Assembly (NCBI GenBank): GCA_947002045.1
Contig: CAMQJB010000023.1
Location: forward strand, 1-32,623
Reading direction: 5' to 3'
Length of the DNA: 32,623 bases
DNA from: an uncultured Collinsella sp.
GTDB taxonomy: Bacteria > Actinomycetota > Coriobacteriia > Coriobacteriales > Coriobacteriaceae
The notes under the pieces were generated by a model. It was not told the DNA's origin. It was given only the letters and a program-made list of their open reading frames with translations, and searched no databases. The translations under genes and the position numbers were made by a program. This document shows positions 22,457 to 30,146 of the stretch, piece by piece. Each line of letters begins with the position of its first letter. Position 1 is the stretch's first letter.

Positions 22457-23710
22457 CTAGTCCGCGAGCTTCTCCACCTGATCGAGCATCTTGTCGAGCT
22501 TGGCCTTTGCCTCGGCCTTGACCTTCTCGGCCTCCTCGTGGGCCTTGGCCTTCTGAGCGGCCTTTTCCTCGGCCTCGGGATCGACGACGACCAGGTTGGA
22601 TGCATCATGCTCAACCAACTTAAGCGCATGCTCGGGACACACCTTGACGCAGGCCCCGCAACCTAGGCAATACGTGGACTCCAGTGCAAAGCGGCCGCTT
22701 CCCACCAAATCGCAGGCAAACGTAGGGCACACGTTGACGCACTCGCCGCACGACGTGCACTTGTCAAAATCGCATTCCGGCGTGCTCACCTGCATGTTCT
22801 GAGCAAGCTCGGGGTGGTTTTGCAACGTCGAGAGCACCAGTTGGCGCCCGTGCGTGAGCGAGCGGCGACGCTTGGTCGTCGTGGTGCCGCACATGGTGTT
22901 GAGCGTGCGCTCCAGCTGGGTAATCTGATGGCGATGGGCCTTGAGCTTTTGCGTCACCGAAGCCAGCGCCGCCGTCGCAGGATTGAGCTTGGTCACCGTC
23001 AGGCCCGTGGTGCGGGCAATCTTTTCCATGTACTCCTTGCGCTCGTACTCGCGACGCTTATGGCATTTGAGGCTCTTGGGGTCGACCTCCAGGCCCATAC
23101 CCGTGCCGGACCACTCCTCGGCCTTCGCAATCGCCTCGCCCAGAATGTCCTCACCGCCGGTGTTGCGGCATTTATCGCACACACCCAACGGCAGGTACAC
23201 ACTCACGTTGGGATAGTCGGCCAGTACCGAGAACCAGGTCTCGGCCGTAATATCGCCCACGCAGGCAACGACGACTTCGTTTTCGCGCGGCATGCGTTTG
23301 AGGGCGCGCGTGCAGGTGACGTAGGCGGTCTCGTGGCTCGTGGCAGCAGAGACGATATCGTCATACAGGTTTTTGGGCGCCAGGCGCGGCGAGATGATCG
23401 CCTCGGTCGGACAGGCAGCGGCGCACAGGCCGCACTTGCGACAGGAGTCGAGGATCTCGATGGCGTCTTCCTCGACCTCGATAGCGTTGACCGGGCACAC
23501 GTCCATGCACGCGGTGCAGCCGCTCTTTTCGTTTTTGCAGGTCAGGCACGGAATGGTGTTGCCGCGCGGACGCTCCTTGTAGTCGGCAGGATTCCACTGC
23601 GGCGCCGACGGATCGAGTGCATCGGTCACGCCGCCAAGCGGGTTTTTAAGAAAGTCGAAACCCTTGCTGATCTCGATAATGTCATCAAACAGATCGTGTT
23701 CCTGCGCCAT
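22457..23710 (-). CDS. Four-cluster ferredoxin-like iron-sulfur protein
   Basis: 417 residues from the ATG at 23710 (GGGAGGGG site); 10 upstream codons are rejected. There are two pairs of [4Fe-4S] motifs. The N-terminal pair is PCLTCKNEKSGCTACMDVCP (54-73, unusually spaced first cysteines) and CRKCGLCAAACP (90-101). The C-terminal pair is CTSCGECVNVCP (318-329) and CLGCGACVKVCP (348-359). Between them is a ~200-residue domain with VVACVGDITAETW and LPLGVCDKCRNTGG, whose extra cysteines may bind another metal. The tail (about 375-417) is an Ala/Lys/Glu-rich coiled coil. It has no membrane segment, so it is a soluble electron carrier or adaptor. The partner enzyme is not identifiable; the neighbours are dehydrogenases on the same strand. 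Confidence 0.82.
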   Translation of the reverse strand: MAQEHDLFDDIIEISKGFDFLKNPLGGVTDALDPSAPQWNPADYKERPRGNTIPCLTCKNEKSGCTACMDVCPVNAIEVEEDAIEILDSCRKCGLCAAACPTEAIISPRLAPKNLYDDIVSAATSHETAYVTCTRALKRMPRENEVVVACVGDITAETWFSVLADYPNVSVYLPLGVCDKCRNTGGEDILGEAIAKAEEWSGTGMGLEVDPKSLKCHKRREYERKEYMEKIARTTGLTVTKLNPATAALASVTQKLKAHRHQITQLERTLNTMCGTTTTKRRRSLTHGRQLVLSTLQNHPELAQNMQVSTPECDFDKCTSCGECVNVCPTFACDLVGSGRFALESTYCLGCGACVKVCPEHALKLVEHDASNLVVVDPEAEEKAAQKAKAHEEAEKVKAEAKAKLDKMLDQVEKLAD

Positions 23711-23861
23711 GCGCGGCCCCTCCCTGAGCAGTGCAAACAAGCAAGAGATAATGATACGCTATCGGCCCACGCCTCGGGCAAATTACACGTGGAGCATCTT
23801 TGCGGCAAATAGTCTATGGCCCATCGCCACCTCAATTGCACAAGGTCAATCAAGTGCCAAG

Positions 23862-24929
23862 CTATGCCTCGCGCATGAGCTGCACGAGCTTTTGTTTGGT
23901 CACCTTGGCCTGTTCGTTAGCCATATTGCGCTCGTTCTTAAAAGTTGCGTCCGCAACGCTCAGCAGATCGGCATCGGAAATCTCACCAAGGCCCAGCTCC
24001 TCGAGCGTCGTCGGCAGACCGACGCGTTGGCAAAACTCGAGCACCTGATCAAGCTCGGGTGCACGCTCCAGGCGCAGCTGCACCACCAGGCCAAATGCCA
24101 CGGCCTCGCCATGCATTGCCTTGCACTCGGGCAGAATCGTCAACCCGTTGGCGATGGCATGCGCCAACGCCAAGCCACCGCTCTCAAAGCCAACACCCGA
24201 GAGCAGAATATTGCACTCGATCAGGCGCTCAACTGCCGGCGATGTACGGCCCTTTTTGAGATCGCGCTTGGCAGCGACGCCGCACTCCATGAGTGTGTCA
24301 TAGCAGGCACGAGCCGCAACCAAGGCCAAGTGCCCCGGCGCGCCACCGTGCTCGTTGGTACCGTGCGCCGCGGCGCACGAACGCGCCTCGAAGTACGTTG
24401 CCAGTGCGTCGCCCATGCCAGCGACCGTCATACGCAGTGGGGCTGCCGCGACCACGTTGGTATCGACCACGACCAGGTCTGGATTCTTCTCGAGCATCAG
24501 GTAGTGGTCGAACGACCCATCCTCGTGATACAGCACCGAAATCGCGCTGCACGGACCGTCCATCGAAGCCGCCGTTGGGCATACGCACAACGGCACCTCG
24601 GCATAAAACGCAACGGCCTTGGCAATATCGAGTATCTTGCCGCCGCCAATGCCCACCACCATGTCGCAATACTCGGCCCGGGCTTCCTTAGCCATTTCGA
24701 CAACGGCGTCTTCCGTACACGGACCGTCATAAATCTTAATGAACGGCTCACTTAGATCTTCGTCCAGAAATCCATCGACGATCTGCTTGCACAGCCGATC
24801 CTCGGTGCCCTGGTCAAACAAGACATAAGCAGCGCAGCCCAACCATGACAAATACCTGCCCTGACGCGAAAGTTCGCCCGGCCCCTGAACATACCGGCCG
24901 GGACCGCCATAAACCATGGGAAGCGCCAT
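23862..24929 (-). CDS. GldA-like iron-containing dehydrogenase (divergent paralogue)
   Basis: 355 residues of the glycerol dehydrogenase family. NAD-binding GIGGGKILDIAKAV (93-106), the PTAASMDGPCSAISV block, and metal ligands Asp174 (GMGDALATYFEA), His257 (LALAHAIANG) and His273 (MHGEAVAFG) are all present, so it should be active. It is a clear paralogue of the next gene upstream (25074-26174). It differs in a Cys-rich N-terminal half and in C-terminal charge, which hints at a different polyol or diol substrate. The ATG at 24929 has only a weak ribosome site. The gene has its own leader with a 10-bp inverted repeat and no obvious terminator before the ferredoxin-like gene. Confidence 0.85.
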   Translation of the reverse strand: MALPMVYGGPGRYVQGPGELSRQGRYLSWLGCAAYVLFDQGTEDRLCKQIVDGFLDEDLSEPFIKIYDGPCTEDAVVEMAKEARAEYCDMVVGIGGGKILDIAKAVAFYAEVPLCVCPTAASMDGPCSAISVLYHEDGSFDHYLMLEKNPDLVVVDTNVVAAAPLRMTVAGMGDALATYFEARSCAAAHGTNEHGGAPGHLALVAARACYDTLMECGVAAKRDLKKGRTSPAVERLIECNILLSGVGFESGGLALAHAIANGLTILPECKAMHGEAVAFGLVVQLRLERAPELDQVLEFCQRVGLPTTLEELGLGEISDADLLSVADATFKNERNMANEQAKVTKQKLVQLMREA

Positions 24930-24960
24930 ACGAGAATCCGCCCTTCATCAAACAACGATT

Positions 24961-25020
24961 GGTGCAAAGTAACTTGCCCCCTGCACCAACTTGTGCATTG
25001 GAGACAGGCCACTTTGCACC
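24961..25020 (-). promoter_or_regulatory. Inverted-repeat leader upstream of the GldA-like gene
   Basis: GGTGCAAAGT (24961-24970) pairs perfectly with ACTTTGCACC (25011-25020). Inside, on the minus strand, TGCAC-AAGTTG-GTGCA can form a second stem. It sits 32 bases upstream of the start of the GldA-like gene and after the terminator of the preceding gene. It could be an operator, a leader RNA or an interspersed palindrome. Confidence 0.5.
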
Positions 25021-25025
25021 ATAGT

Positions 25026-25061
25026 AAAAAGGGGCAAAGCCATCTGCTTGCTTTGCCCCTT
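25026..25061 (-). terminator. Terminator of gldA
   Basis: AAGGGGCAAAGC (25029-25040) pairs perfectly with GCTTTGCCCCTT (25050-25061), loop 9 nt. On the minus strand TTTTT follows. It lies 12 bases past the gldA stop. Confidence 0.93.
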
Positions 25062-25073
25062 CCTTAGCTTGAT

Positions 25074-26174
25074 TTACTCATCCATGAGATAGTAGTGGCC
25101 CAGCGCGTCGGCACCCAGGATGGCGTTTGCGACCATCTCGGGCGTCACCTCAAACGGCATGTTGCACATGGTGTCATCGGGTGCGCAGGCGGCCTCGGCA
25201 ACAATCATGGCCTGCTCGCGCGTAAGCTCGGCAACGCCAAGTTCCTTCATCGTGACCGGCAGGCCCAGCTCAATGCAGAAGCCCAAGACTTCCTCGAGCT
25301 TCTCGGTCGGGGCATCCTCGAGTACCAGCTGGACGATGGTGCCGAAGGCGACCTTCTCGCCGTGATACATGCCGTGGCACTCGGGCAGCATCGTCAGGCC
25401 ATTGTGGATAGCATGAGCAGCAGCAAGGCCCGAGCTCTCAAAGCCAATGCCCGAAAGCAGCGTATTGGCCTCAATGATGTGCTCGACGGCAGGCGTGAGC
25501 GCACCCTTCTCCAGCGCGACCTTGGCCTTGACGCCATCGGCCATAAGCGTCTCGTAGCAGAGCTTGGCGAGCGCCAGGCCGGCCATGCCGCCCTTGCCGC
25601 CGGCGCAAGTGCCGCCGTCGGCATCATGCGTCGCCTGGGCCTCAAAGTAGGTTGCGAGCGCATCGCCCATGCCGGAAACCGTCAGGCGCACCGGGCTCGC
25701 CGCGATAACTGTCGTATCCATCAGGACAATATTGGGGTTTGCCTTAAGGAAGAGATACTTGTCGAACTGGCCGTCGTCGGTGTAGAGCACCGAAAGTGCC
25801 GAGCACGGAGCATCGGTCGAAGCAATGGTGGGGCAAATGATGACCGGGGACTCCAGATAGTAGGCAACGGCCTTCGCGGTGTCGAGGATCTTGCCGCCAC
25901 CGACGCCGACGATGATGTCGCAACCGTTGTCGCGAGCGAGCGCAACCAGACGATCGACCTCGCCCTTGGAGCACTCGCCGTTAAAGTCCTCAAACAGCAG
26001 CTCGGCCTTGGCCTCGGCAAAACTGCCCTCGATCTTGGCACCGACGCGCTTCTTGCCCGAAGGCGTCACGATGACGAGGGCCTTAGCGCCGAGCGGCTCG
26101 ACATAGGAGCCGAGCTTGGCCAGCTCGTCCGGACCCTGGATGTACTTGCTGGGGCTATTGAAAATTGCAGCCAT
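25074..26174 (-). CDS. gldA: Glycerol dehydrogenase
   Basis: 366 residues. Oxidises glycerol to dihydroxyacetone with NAD+, or runs in reverse, using a divalent metal. GVGGGKILDTAKAV (90-103) is the NAD-binding motif. Metal ligands fit GldA exactly: Asp171 (GMGDALATYFEA), His254 (AAAHAIHNG) and His271 (YHGEKVAFG). PTIASTDAPCSALSVLY matches the family active-site block. Length is typical. The ATG at 26174 is preceded only by a weak GAATGGGA site. It has its own terminator downstream, and another terminator separates it from the upstream alcohol dehydrogenase, so it is probably a separate transcription unit. With no dihydroxyacetone kinase in view, its pathway use is inferred. Confidence 0.92.
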   Translation of the reverse strand: MAAIFNSPSKYIQGPDELAKLGSYVEPLGAKALVIVTPSGKKRVGAKIEGSFAEAKAELLFEDFNGECSKGEVDRLVALARDNGCDIIVGVGGGKILDTAKAVAYYLESPVIICPTIASTDAPCSALSVLYTDDGQFDKYLFLKANPNIVLMDTTVIAASPVRLTVSGMGDALATYFEAQATHDADGGTCAGGKGGMAGLALAKLCYETLMADGVKAKVALEKGALTPAVEHIIEANTLLSGIGFESSGLAAAHAIHNGLTMLPECHGMYHGEKVAFGTIVQLVLEDAPTEKLEEVLGFCIELGLPVTMKELGVAELTREQAMIVAEAACAPDDTMCNMPFEVTPEMVANAILGADALGHYYLMDE

Positions 26175-26190
26175 AACTATCCCATTCTCT

Positions 26191-26236
26191 AAAAGAAAAA
26201 AGAAAGGGGCTCCGTACGGATACGTGCGGAGCCCCT
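26191..26236 (-). terminator. Terminator of the iron alcohol dehydrogenase gene
   Basis: A 14-bp stem (26205-26218 with 26223-26236, one imperfect pair, 4-nt loop) is followed on the minus strand by a T-rich tract (TTTCTTTTTTCTTTT). It lies 22 bases past the stop. Confidence 0.95.
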
Positions 26237-26257
26237 CGTTACGATAACAAGAGTCGA

Positions 26258-27481
26258 TTAGAAATCGATGTCGGTGTCGTAGTAGCAGGCCTTGAGGATC
26301 TTCTCGAAGTCGGCAGCCTTGGTCTCACGCGGGTTCTCCGGCGTGCAGGCGTCGGTCTCGGCGTTCGCGGCGATCTCGGGCAGCTTGGCGAGGAACTCCT
26401 CCTCGGAAACCATCTGCGGGTTCTCGGCGTCGACCTTCACGCCACCATTCGCGTAATCCTTGATGGACTGCGGAATGTTGAGCTGGTCGTTGAGGTCGCG
26501 AATCTTCTGGACGAGCGCGGCGATGAGCTCCTCGTTGGTCTCGCCGGGAAGGTGCAGGATCTCCTTGGCCACGTAAGCATAACGCTCGGCAGCACGGGGA
26601 TCCTTGGAGTTCCACTGGATGACCTTGCCCAGGTACATGGCGTTAGCAGCACCGTGGATGATGTGGCCGTTCTCGAAGGCAGCACCGGTCTTGTGAGCCA
26701 TGGAGTGAACGATGCCGAGCAGGCCCGAGGAGAAGGCGATACCGGCGATGCACTGAGCCTCGTGCATGTGCTGACGGGCCTCATGGTCGCCAGCATAGGA
26801 CTTGGGCAGCCACTCGACGATCTCGCGGATGCCGTGCAGAGCGTTGGCGTCGGTGAACATGGAAGCGCAGGTGGAAACGTAGGCCTCCATGCAGTGGGTC
26901 AGAGCGTCCATGCCGGTGTGAGCGCACAGCTTGGCGGGCATGGTGTAGGTGAGCTCGGGGTCGACGATGGCGACATCAGGGGTGATGTTGAAGTCGGCCA
27001 GCGGGTACTTGATGCCCTTGGCATAGTCGGTAATGACGGAGAAGGCAGTGACCTCGGTAGCGGTACCGGAGGTGGAGGAGATGGCGCAGAAGTGAGCCTT
27101 CTGACGCAGCTCGGGGAAGCTGAACGGCTGGATGATGTTATCGAAGGACTCCTCGGGATACTCGTAGAAGACCCACATGGCCTTAGCGGCATCGATGGGC
27201 GAGCCGCCGCCGATGGCGACAATCCAGTCGGGCTCGAACTCGCGCATGGCCTCGGCGCCCTTCATGACCGTCTCGATGGACGGATCGGACTCGACGCCCT
27301 CGAACAGCTTGACCTCCATGCCGGCCTCTTTGAGGTCGGCCTCAACGTCCTGCAGGAACCCGCCGCGGCGCATAGAGCTGCCGCCAGAAACGATGATGGC
27401 CTTCTTGCCCTTGAGGTTCTTCACCTCGTGGCGAGCGCCCTCACCAAAGTACAGATCACGAGGATTGGTAAAACGTCCCAT
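26258..27481 (-). CDS. Iron-containing alcohol dehydrogenase, butanol-dehydrogenase type
   Basis: 407 residues from the ATG at 27481, which has GAGGAGG; 17 upstream codons are rejected. Cofactor-binding GGGSPIDAAKAMW is at 91-103, and STSGTATEVTAFSV at 136-149. Metal ligands: Asp192 and His196 in GMDALTHCMEAY, His259/His263 in GIVHSMAHK and His276 in IIHGAAN. It resembles the clostridial-type alcohol/butanol dehydrogenases and the C-terminal domain of AdhE, so it probably reduces short aldehydes to alcohols to regenerate NAD(P)+ in fermentation. The C-terminus ends ACYYDTDIDF, as in that group. It is transcribed alone, with a terminator after it. The substrate is not certain. Confidence 0.9.
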   Translation of the reverse strand: MGRFTNPRDLYFGEGARHEVKNLKGKKAIIVSGGSSMRRGGFLQDVEADLKEAGMEVKLFEGVESDPSIETVMKGAEAMREFEPDWIVAIGGGSPIDAAKAMWVFYEYPEESFDNIIQPFSFPELRQKAHFCAISSTSGTATEVTAFSVITDYAKGIKYPLADFNITPDVAIVDPELTYTMPAKLCAHTGMDALTHCMEAYVSTCASMFTDANALHGIREIVEWLPKSYAGDHEARQHMHEAQCIAGIAFSSGLLGIVHSMAHKTGAAFENGHIIHGAANAMYLGKVIQWNSKDPRAAERYAYVAKEILHLPGETNEELIAALVQKIRDLNDQLNIPQSIKDYANGGVKVDAENPQMVSEEEFLAKLPEIAANAETDACTPENPRETKAADFEKILKACYYDTDIDF

Positions 27482-27981
27482 ACTGTGCCTCCTCAACAAG
27501 CCCCTCTTAGACTTGCGTATATAACGGAGCACCCAATTGGCTCCGTTAGGACCGTTTTGCGCGTTGCCGGCGATGACAATGCGCGATGTCTAAACGTCTC
27601 AACGCTCAGACAAACATTATTCTACCGTTCTAGTTGGTCAGTTATTCACCTAAAGCCGACAATGATGAAACGTTTTTTCTATCCCTGAAGACCCTTGTGG
27701 GGCATTCATACTCCCAAGCTGGGCAAACGTTTTATCAAGGTTGACCACATATCCCGGGCAGGACGGTGCCCCTCCAAAATGCGCCCCGTTCGCCGCCAAA
27801 AATCGACCGTTTGCGGCACCGTGATACCACTCAGTCGTCCAAGGTGCCGACATTTGTGCGACATCCGTCTTCGTGGTGCAAAGGTGCATGTCCAAGTGCG
27901 GCACCCCCGGTGTGCCACATGCGGGTAAACTAGAACCTTATATAGAGACATTTGAACCCTAACCGCAGCAAAGGAGGCCCC
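27482..27981. other. 500-base divergent intergenic region with competing stems
   Basis: I see no convincing gene. Short open frames here have poor composition and no ribosome site. It must hold the promoters for the minus-strand dehydrogenase and for the plus-strand operon at 27982. AAACGTTTT occurs at 27668-27676 and 27725-27733. CGGCACC (27814-27820), GGTGCCG (27843-27849) and CGGCACC (27899-27905) allow two mutually exclusive 7-bp stems ahead of the plus-strand operon. TATATA (27939-27944) is a possible -10 without a good -35. Confidence 0.5.
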
Positions 27982-29058
27982 ATGGCATTCGATCCCATTC
28001 AAGAGGATTGCCATCGCCTCGTTCTTGAGGCCTTGCGCCGCGACAATATCCCGCTCACCGACGGTGCCGCCGTAGAGCGTCTGATGGAACAATTCACCCG
28101 CAACCCCGCGCCGCTCATCGTGCACGACCGCGACCGCGCCGGGCACCTCATTGCCAAGGTGGTCGAGGCTGTCGACTACCGCATTCCCTTTATCCCTGAC
28201 GATACCCAGGCAGAGCAAGAAGAGGCCGCTGCCGAGAACATGCTTCGCGAGGCAGCCGCACTCGACCCCACCAACTGGGATGCCCAGCGCATGCTGACCG
28301 CCCTCACCGCCAACTCCAACGAGGAGTACGTACAGTACTTGGTATCCAAGCGCGATGAAGTCGAGCACGACCTGGCACTCAAGATCGCCTCGGCGCAGGA
28401 CCCCTACGAGCGTGAGGCCGCAGGCGACCTTATGCGCCGCCCCTACCTGCGCTGGCTTGCCGCCCTTGCGTCGCGCGCCCTCATTAGCGGCCGCTATCGC
28501 ATGTCGCTCAAAGCCGCAAACTGCAGCCTCGACTTTGCCCCCAACGATCCGGCCGGCGTCCGCCACACCGCAATGCTCGCCATGGCTAAGCTCGAATACC
28601 CCGCCGAGGAGCTCAAGCGCTTTCGCTCTGCCCACTCCGTGCCCTATCTTGCCAACACGCCGCTGCGCCGTCGTCCCAAGGACGCAGAGCGCGACTTGGA
28701 CCCGTGGACGCTCATCGCGCTGATGAGCGCAGCCTGGCGCGAGCTGGACTACGAGGGTGCCGAGCGCTACTTGCGCATCCTTGCACGCTCGTGCCCGCAC
28801 GCAGCCGAGGCACTCTATTTCCAAACCGAGTTTCCCGATGGCGTCTATGCCCGCGTCAACGTGGGTGTGGGCTCCACCGACGAGCTTGTCCTTGCGCTGT
28901 CCGAGGCGACGCCGGTACTGCAGGAGGGCCTGGGCGCCCCCGACAATGCCAGCTTTGCCGCCTGGGTCGCCACCAACGATATCGTGCGTTCCCAGATCGA
29001 CGAGCGCATCCTGCGCGCAGCCGAGCAGGGGCTTCCATTTAAGGGAGGGGACCTCTAA
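27982..29058 (+). CDS. Helical-repeat (TPR-like) protein of unknown function
   Basis: 358 residues from the ATG at 27982, with an ideal AAGGAGG site 5 bases upstream; 10 upstream codons are rejected. The protein is almost all helix, with Ala-rich paired helices typical of tetratricopeptide-like folds: AENMLREAAALDPTNWDAQRM, RALISGRYRMSLKAANCSLDFAPND, AAWRELDYEGAERYLRIL. The 'LDPTNWDA' and 'DYEGAERYL' pieces are TPR-like turns. There is no signal or membrane segment. The stop overlaps the next start (TAATG), so the two are made together, possibly as a complex. Function unknown; the neighbouring MurT-GatD gene raises a cell-envelope link, by context only. Confidence 0.75.
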   Translation: MAFDPIQEDCHRLVLEALRRDNIPLTDGAAVERLMEQFTRNPAPLIVHDRDRAGHLIAKVVEAVDYRIPFIPDDTQAEQEEAAAENMLREAAALDPTNWDAQRMLTALTANSNEEYVQYLVSKRDEVEHDLALKIASAQDPYEREAAGDLMRRPYLRWLAALASRALISGRYRMSLKAANCSLDFAPNDPAGVRHTAMLAMAKLEYPAEELKRFRSAHSVPYLANTPLRRRPKDAERDLDPWTLIALMSAAWRELDYEGAERYLRILARSCPHAAEALYFQTEFPDGVYARVNVGVGSTDELVLALSEATPVLQEGLGAPDNASFAAWVATNDIVRSQIDERILRAAEQGLPFKGGDL

Positions 29059-30101
29059 TGGATCCGAGCGTCTACATCCCCGCCTACTTGGAGCGCACCT
29101 ATCTGGCGTCGCACCCCGAGCTCACCGATGCAGCACGCGAGCTTGTCCATAACGACATGAGTGCGAATCCCCAAAAGTATGCGCAGTCCGAGCATGCCCA
29201 GGCGCTGCTGTCCTATGCCGGTGTTCATCGCCACCTGCTCGACGAGCTCCATCGCATCGAGGACATGGGCAGCGACGAGGAGTTTGAGCAGACGCGCAAT
29301 CGCCTGTTCGACGACATGCGCGATGAGCTGCTCAAGATCGTCCGCATCGATGCGCATGTCCTCGACGCACAGCTGCTCGCCATCATCCTGGCCGACACGC
29401 CCGTTGACGCCTGCCTGGGTGACCTGATGAAGCTCGAGGCGACCACGGCCGATTACCTGCAGCAAAGCGTGCCCGGGTTCGACATGGAAGCCCCGCACTA
29501 CTGGGCTAATAATGTTTTGGCCGACGGTGTCACTGCAGCAGACCTTACCGTGAGCGAGCCGGCTCTTATCGGGTGGCTTCACACACTCGATGCCATCTCG
29601 CAGCTGTGCATGGCGAGCGCCCGCTACCGCGCTGCCGCCAACTACGCCCGCCGTGTTCTTAAGGCGGAAGGCTACCCCACCCGAGCGGCAGGCACCGTGC
29701 TGCTCGCCCTTGCTCGCTTGGAAGACGAGGACGGCTTTTTTGCCCTAGCCCACCAGCTCGAGGAACAGATGGGAGCCGATGCCCTCGAGAACTCCCCCTG
29801 GTACCTACTCGCCCGCACGATTCTGCTGTTCAAAACAAACAAGATGCGCCCGGCGACACGCGCGCTGCGCGAGTTTGCCAACCGTTGCGAGGGTGGTGCG
29901 TTCTTCTTACTGAACCCCATGTACCAGACACCGTACCTTCCCTGCCGGCCCGAGCCACACGATCCCTGGGATCTTTCGCACCAGGCCGTTTGGGAAGCGG
30001 ACGGTATTATCTCGGACACTCCCGACTTTGCCCCCTGGGCCAACGCTTGCGAAGACGTATCGCAGCTTGCCCAGGAATTTGCGCGCCGTTACGGCTTTTA
30101 A
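29058..30101 (+). CDS. Helical protein, coupled partner of the TPR-like protein
   Basis: 347 residues. The ATG at 29058 shares a base with the previous stop, and GGGAGGGG lies just upstream. It is again mostly helical: an N-terminal half rich in Asp/Glu/His (LLDELHRIEDMGSDEEFEQT, LLKIVRIDAHVLDAQLLAII), then TPR-like repeats (AARYRAAANYARRVLKAEGYPTRA-type, followed by ALARLEDEDGFFALAHQLEE). It ends with an aromatic/Pro-rich PYLPCRPEPHDPWDLSHQAVW region and PDFAPWANACEDVSQLAQEF. It may be a distant paralogue of its upstream partner. Soluble, family not recognised. It lies 45 bases upstream of the MurT-GatD gene, so one transcript is plausible. Confidence 0.75.
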   Translation: MDPSVYIPAYLERTYLASHPELTDAARELVHNDMSANPQKYAQSEHAQALLSYAGVHRHLLDELHRIEDMGSDEEFEQTRNRLFDDMRDELLKIVRIDAHVLDAQLLAIILADTPVDACLGDLMKLEATTADYLQQSVPGFDMEAPHYWANNVLADGVTAADLTVSEPALIGWLHTLDAISQLCMASARYRAAANYARRVLKAEGYPTRAAGTVLLALARLEDEDGFFALAHQLEEQMGADALENSPWYLLARTILLFKTNKMRPATRALREFANRCEGGAFFLLNPMYQTPYLPCRPEPHDPWDLSHQAVWEADGIISDTPDFAPWANACEDVSQLAQEFARRYGF

Positions 30102-30146
30102 CGGCACAAACGTCACGACCATGTCATTCACGTTAGGAACGGCTTC

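Noticed and set aside
27650..27928. Short open frames on both strands (84 and 77 codons) in the 500-base intergenic region
   Set aside because: No ribosome sites, unusual composition, mutual overlap, and no recognisable protein features.
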